Source: Sciurus carolinensis | Taxonomy: Eukaryota > Chordata > Mammalia > Rodentia > Sciuridae | Reading direction: 5' to 3' | NCBI RefSeq assembly: GCF_902686445.1 | Contig: NC_062221.1 | Location: 39,510,575 to 39,574,574, forward strand | Length of the DNA stretch: 64,000 nucleotides | Part shown: positions 59,836-64,000 of the stretch, piece after piece | How the letters are laid out: each line of letters begins with the position of its first letter | Numbering within the stretch: the first letter of the stretch is position 1 | The notes under the pieces: model-generated | Databases searched by the model: none | The model's input: only the letters and a program-made list of their open reading frames with translations | Told to the model about the DNA's origin: nothing | Made by a program: the position numbers and the translations under genes

Positions 59836-59846
59836 TGACTTTTTTT

Positions 59847-60535
59847 TAATTAGTAAGAGCTACCATCAGTTTGAGTGGTCATTAAGTCCCACACAGTGAT
59901 CAAGGCCTTCCTCATAAATTACTACCTTGAATCCATATGCAGTTAACTCTCCTGAAATCTCATGGCTGGGAAAGAATAGATCCAGGAGGAGAACCCAGCA
60001 CCGTCTCACCCCTCTTTATACCAGGCGACCTTTCACCTCTCAGTTCATAGGAAGTAAACCTTTAATTCAGAGGAGTAGCTTCACATGTGGTAGTTCAGGC
60101 CACAAACTAGAGGTCAGGTGTGGTGACAGCAAGTGGAGAGACCTCCATCGAGGCAGCTATTTGACTAGCCTTTCCCTTTCTCCTCAGCCATTCCCTTTTT
60201 CTTCTTCTGTTTTCTCTTCTAAAGGATGTCTGTGAATGTACATTTATTGTTTTGTAGATATATGCACTTACTTGACCAAGATCCATATTTAAATAGGTTG
60301 ATAGCAATTAAAATTACGTATTCATTATTTCCATAACTTATTATAAAAAGTGAATAACCTCAGGTTCGAACATTTTACCTTAACTTTATAAAATTAATCT
60401 TGAATCTCTTCACTTCCTTTCTTCCTTCCTTCTCTCTCACGTACTAAGAACCTGAAATATTAATATTTAGGATAGGAAAACTTTGGGGTTAGTTCTCATT
60501 ATCCTGAGAGGCAATAAGATGAAATTTTACTGTTG
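59847..60535. other. Unique sequence, nothing recognised
   Basis: Flank upstream of L1 copy B. A CTTCC-rich patch lies near 60410-60440. No exon or repeat is supported. Confidence 0.45.
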
Positions 60536-60539
60536 AGTT

Positions 60540-60700
60540 TAAATTATGAGACATTCCCACTAATCATTAAATCTTTCTGAATTCTGTTTTTCTCATAAAA
60601 TGAAGAGTATGAAACATATCTCACTGGGTTGTTCTGAATGTTACATGGTGTACGTTAATAACACCTAGATCTACAGCAGCTACCCAACAACTGCAGCCAT
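60540..60700 (+). repeat. MIR-type SINE remnant, plus strand
   Basis: GAATTCTGTTTTTCTCATAAAATGAAG, then CATATCTCACTGGGTTGTTC, TGAATGTTACATGG and ACACCTAGATCTACAGC matches the MIR order (TTTCCTCATCTGTAAAATG, CTCATAGGGTTGTTGTGAGG, TGCCTGGC). Confidence 0.62.
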
Positions 60701-61959
60701 TTTTAATTTTGTTGCAGATTGCATTATTTCATCATCATCCTCTTTGAACAAATATTTTGGGAAAAATCAAAGTGCTTAAACATCCATGCATAATGAGAAA
60801 CATGATTGGTCTGGAGATTGCTTACTGGCTCCCTCTGCAGATAGATAAAGACTCTTCCATACTGGAGTAATGGAAATCCCTTACTAGTTAGTGTTCAGAA
60901 TATACAGAGACTGGAAGTGTGCTTGTGACTTTTAAAAGATGCTGTGTTGTCCTTTCCATATTGAACATGATCTTAATTAAATCTGTTGGCAACATTGATT
61001 TATCTATTTAATAACCAGACATATATTACCTAAAATAAAAGTAGAGTCGTGATCCTTGACTAGTGTATTTCCAAAAATACCCTGCTGGGTTTTGCACATT
61101 TTCTTTGGATTAAATAATATATTCCATGCAACCTTTGTAATAATATTTCCACAGAAGGACTCCAAAAATCCTTGCAAACCACAATCCTCTGAGCCTACAG
61201 AGAGAAGTCGTAGGTATTGCTTTGTCACTAGGACCTGACTTGCTATATACTTTTATGGTGATATAAAATATACTAGTGCAGTTTTTGAACATTTTGATCT
61301 GGTACACAGGAAGCAATACATTTATATTGCAAGCTAGCACACAGGCATTCTTAACTTTAAAAAAAAAAAAAAAAAACTTTATCTTTGCTATGTGCAGTGT
61401 CCCCCTGTACTTTCTGATCTGTTGTAGTCTGTTCTATTTCATCAACGAATGTTGCTAAATTGATTTCACAACCCACTAATGGGCTGCAACCTACAGTTTG
61501 ATAAAACCTTTGTTTCAAGAAATAACCACTTCACTTTTAACTCCCTGCCAGCCACAGTTCAAGGAATTTTTTATGAAACACCTAGAAAAATCTTAAGATT
61601 TATGAACTTTTTTAGCATTTTCCACTTTTATGTTGGACCATTCTCTTTGGCAATATGTTGCCTTGCCCCTTTCAAACTGGTCAACAGCATGCTACATATA
61701 TGCACTTAAAATAAGGATGCAGACACAGTTGGTGCATCATGGAATTGTAGTTTATTTCCTTTAAGTACAATAAAAGATGATTCCACTAAATCTTTATTAT
61801 ATTCTTTCATTTTTTTCCTCCGTGATTTCTATTAATTTTCCTACATTTGATAAGGTTTGTATTTCATCTGAAGTTCTTCTAAATGAATGATTTGTATTGA
61901 ATGTCATGTTTTAAATGCGAAAAAGAGTATATTATCACAATGAAAGGGATGGATGTCGA
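60701..61959. other. Unique AT-rich sequence, nothing recognised
   Basis: Contains only a poly(A) near 61358-61377. No exon or repeat is supported. Confidence 0.45.
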
Positions 61960-62420
61960 ATAAAAGAGCACACGGACAGGGCTTGATTGATGTTCGGAAG
62001 TTATTTTTGCTGTGAACTCCTGTCAGCCTAGAAATCATAAAACAGAAAGGAGGCTTGGTTCAGCTCACACGCCCTTAGGGGATGTATGGAAAAGGATTTA
62101 AAATTCTGATAGAGTTACTTCAAAAATGGAGCAGCTGAAATAATTTATTTCACTACAGAGCAACCAGCTGAACTTTTACGTTGAAATGATTCTTTTTGAA
62201 GTTCCACATGGTAGCAGGAAGCTCAGTGGTCTCTGCACCTCTCCGCCCAGGAAGCCAGGATTGCAGGACTCTGCTTTTCTTCCACAACCTCAGCGCAGCA
62301 GCTGCTCTGGCTCTTGCTGCTCATTTTCACGATTATTCCCGAATAAGGGCAAAAACCAACCCGAAGTCCATAATTTCCAAGGAAGGGTTAAGGAGAACAA
62401 GGTTGAGTGTAATAATGAAG
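61960..62420. other. CpG-retaining unique segment, candidate conserved non-coding element
   Basis: The segment keeps CpGs in AT-rich surroundings (GATGTCGAATAA, CACACGGACAGG, TTCGGAAG, CTCCGCCCAGG, CAGCGCAGCAGC, CACGATTATTCCCGAATAAGG) and has no repeat resemblance. It ends in a T-rich run at 62421-62451. Compositional evidence only. Confidence 0.3.
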
Positions 62421-62451
62421 TTTTTTTTTTTTTTTTTGTTTTTTTTTTTTT
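62421..62451. repeat. Poly(T) tract, interrupted once
   Basis: T17-G-T13. No SINE body is attached on either side, so this looks like a simple homopolymer. Confidence 0.9.
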
Positions 62452-64000
62452 GGTCCACATTCAGTTAGCTTGAATTATGATATTTGAATTGGTAGACCTT
62501 AGTGTCATCTTAGAAGAAGAAATAGAAAAGTAGAGAAGGCAAGGGTCACTGCTAATTGGTGACACATGACGTTTTTTTACATTCTCTCACCTTTTTATAA
62601 AGCTATACCTGGGCAGCTTCATGCATCTGCTATGCTCAGTGACATTGAAATGTAACCATCTCATCTGGACAATGTGTGATCCCATCTGTGATGGTTGCAT
62701 AAATATCTTAGTTAACTAAGAATAAGCAGAATAATGATAATGGGGACTTTAAACTGTAAAATGAGTTAGCACTGTGTTAATTAAAGACAAAAACATAAAT
62801 TTGATAAACAATGTATTTATCTATTATAAGAATTCATGGCCTATCATGTGTCCTATCTAGAAAATATTTTTGCACATAGGATTTCCTAGACTTCTTATGA
62901 TCATTCCATATATCTTTAGTGGTCTGTAACGCACAAGTTGAAAGCAATTGCTCTAAAATTTGAAAAAAATCTCTATTCCAATCAGAGAAGGAAAGTGAAC
63001 CCTGAAGGGATCCCTGAATTAATCATTTGTAGGGTCAGAAATTTTAAAATACAGAGAAAAGGAGTGTGAATAAAGAAAGATGTATTATCTAATTTTTCTA
63101 TATTTATAACTATGAGACAAATTGAAAAACACCCAAAAAGATGGAAATGCATCTGTCTGCTTTTAGATTACCGTTTTCCTAAAATTTACAGTTTTTGGAT
63201 TTGATCCTTCTATCTTGCATTAATGTAAAGAAACAACAGAAAATATGCTGCTACTATAAATAATATTTGTGATTTTAACATTTTCCAATGCTAATTACCT
63301 AGACATGTGATCTCTTACTAAAAACAGATAAGGTAGATAACTAGGATCAAAAAGAAAGTAAAAGAAAAGAAAAAAGACAAACAATAAAATCAAGTTTTCA
63401 TATACATTTCCAGCAAAGGTGAAATAACTAGAATTAGAGAGCATTTTCAATTTATGCTATTGAAATTCTATTTATTTTTTTTTAATTCAATGAAGAAATG
63501 TCTCTATTCTTAAAGAAAAAATTCATGATCAGATACAGAACTTGAAAACTGGAAAATTCTCTTCAGGATGGGGGTTAGTATGGAATCCTTCCATAGTTTA
63601 CAGTTAATTAGCATCTATCAAATGCTGGAAAGTTATAGCAAACTGAAAAGCAAGCCTCTAGGTAACAAGTTTACAATTGAGGGTAATTTTTGTTCCCCAC
63701 TGAAGAACAACTAGATTGAATTCTATGCTAATGAAATTGTCTTTCAGTGGAGCATACAGTGATTTTCATAATTCTAGTCCTGGCTGGTATGTTGGGAAAA
63801 TGGCACATAGCCAGAATAATTAAAATGGGATTTAAGGCCATATTTTGGAAGGATTTCATTTTTCAAGATGGTTATATTTATGACCAAAGTTACTTTGAAA
63901 GTCTCAAAAACTTCAGACCCGAGAGTAAACTTGGTATCAAGGAAAGTCATGATTTCAACTTTCATACTTCTAGCTCTGTGATTTTGAATAACTTAACCTC
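62452..64000. other. Unique AT-rich sequence, nothing recognised
   Basis: No repeat, RNA gene or exon is supported to the end of the window. Confidence 0.45.

Larger units (their letters stand above)
53532..59846 (-). mobile_element. Full-length L1 retrotransposon, copy B, with candidate 11-bp target-site duplication
   Basis: Minus-strand order: 5' UTR (about 58758-59835), ORF1 (57721-58757), ORF2 (53823-57673), 3' UTR with a C-rich strand in plus reading (about 53575-53822), and an A-rich tail (complement near 53543-53570). TGACTTTTTTT occurs at 53532-53542 and 59836-59846. As it is low-complexity and a short stretch separates it from the L1 tail, it is a tentative duplication. Both ORFs carry several lesions. 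The element is of the same family as copy A but older or less constrained. Confidence 0.92.

Overview
The window is nuclear DNA of a mammal, most likely a squirrel-family rodent (ground squirrel or marmot type). The evidence is the repeats. There are short ID elements whose body begins GGGCTGGGG.TGTGGCTCAG, B1-ID dimers of the type described from Sciuridae, and young L1 elements whose GC-rich 5' UTR carries repeated promoter units. The background is AT-rich with ordinary mammalian microsatellites. I found no host protein-coding gene, tRNA, rRNA, CRISPR array or prokaryotic feature. The window looks like intergenic or deep intronic sequence. One 79-bp segment (45613-45691) has good splice-site context and is offered only as a candidate exon.

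Layout. A young L1 on the minus strand fills 1-4202 and is cut by the window edge. Its ORF1 is intact, and the visible part of its ORF2 has a single frameshift. From 4.2 to 42 kb the sequence is mostly unique AT-rich DNA. Into it are inserted ID and B1-ID SINEs, five MaLR-like LTRs (near 8.5, 9.0, 15.3, 29.0 and 34.7 kb), an ancient L1/HAL1-like ORF1 region (9.6-11.2 kb), a 3' L1 stub (28.7 kb), old MIR/L2/MER5-like fragments and several microsatellites. At 42.0-43.25 kb lies a textbook 5'-inverted ('twin-primed') L1 with a perfect 15-bp target-site duplication. From 43 to 53 kb there are more SINEs, MIR/L2 pieces and an old L1M interrupted by two SINEs. A full-length L1 of the same family as the first, but with at least six disabling lesions, occupies about 53.5-59.8 kb on the minus strand. 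The remaining 4 kb is unique AT-rich sequence.

How the parts relate. The two L1 copies lie in the same orientation about 55 kb apart and share about 4.2 kb, so they could act as substrates for unequal exchange. The ID and B1-ID SINEs depend on L1 machinery: A-rich tails and, where readable, target-site duplications support this. Several insertions are nested, which gives relative ages: an LTR inside a SINE, SINEs inside an old L1M, and an ID inside a MaLR-like LTR that itself carries a foreign 73-bp segment.

I did not find a clearly new biological system. The most useful observations are the near-intact L1 and its repeated promoter units, the nested and chimeric insertions, a pair of perfect palindromes just outside the second L1, and a few CpG-retaining stretches that could be conserved non-coding elements. 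Family names for old repeats come from memory of consensus sequences and were not checked against a database.
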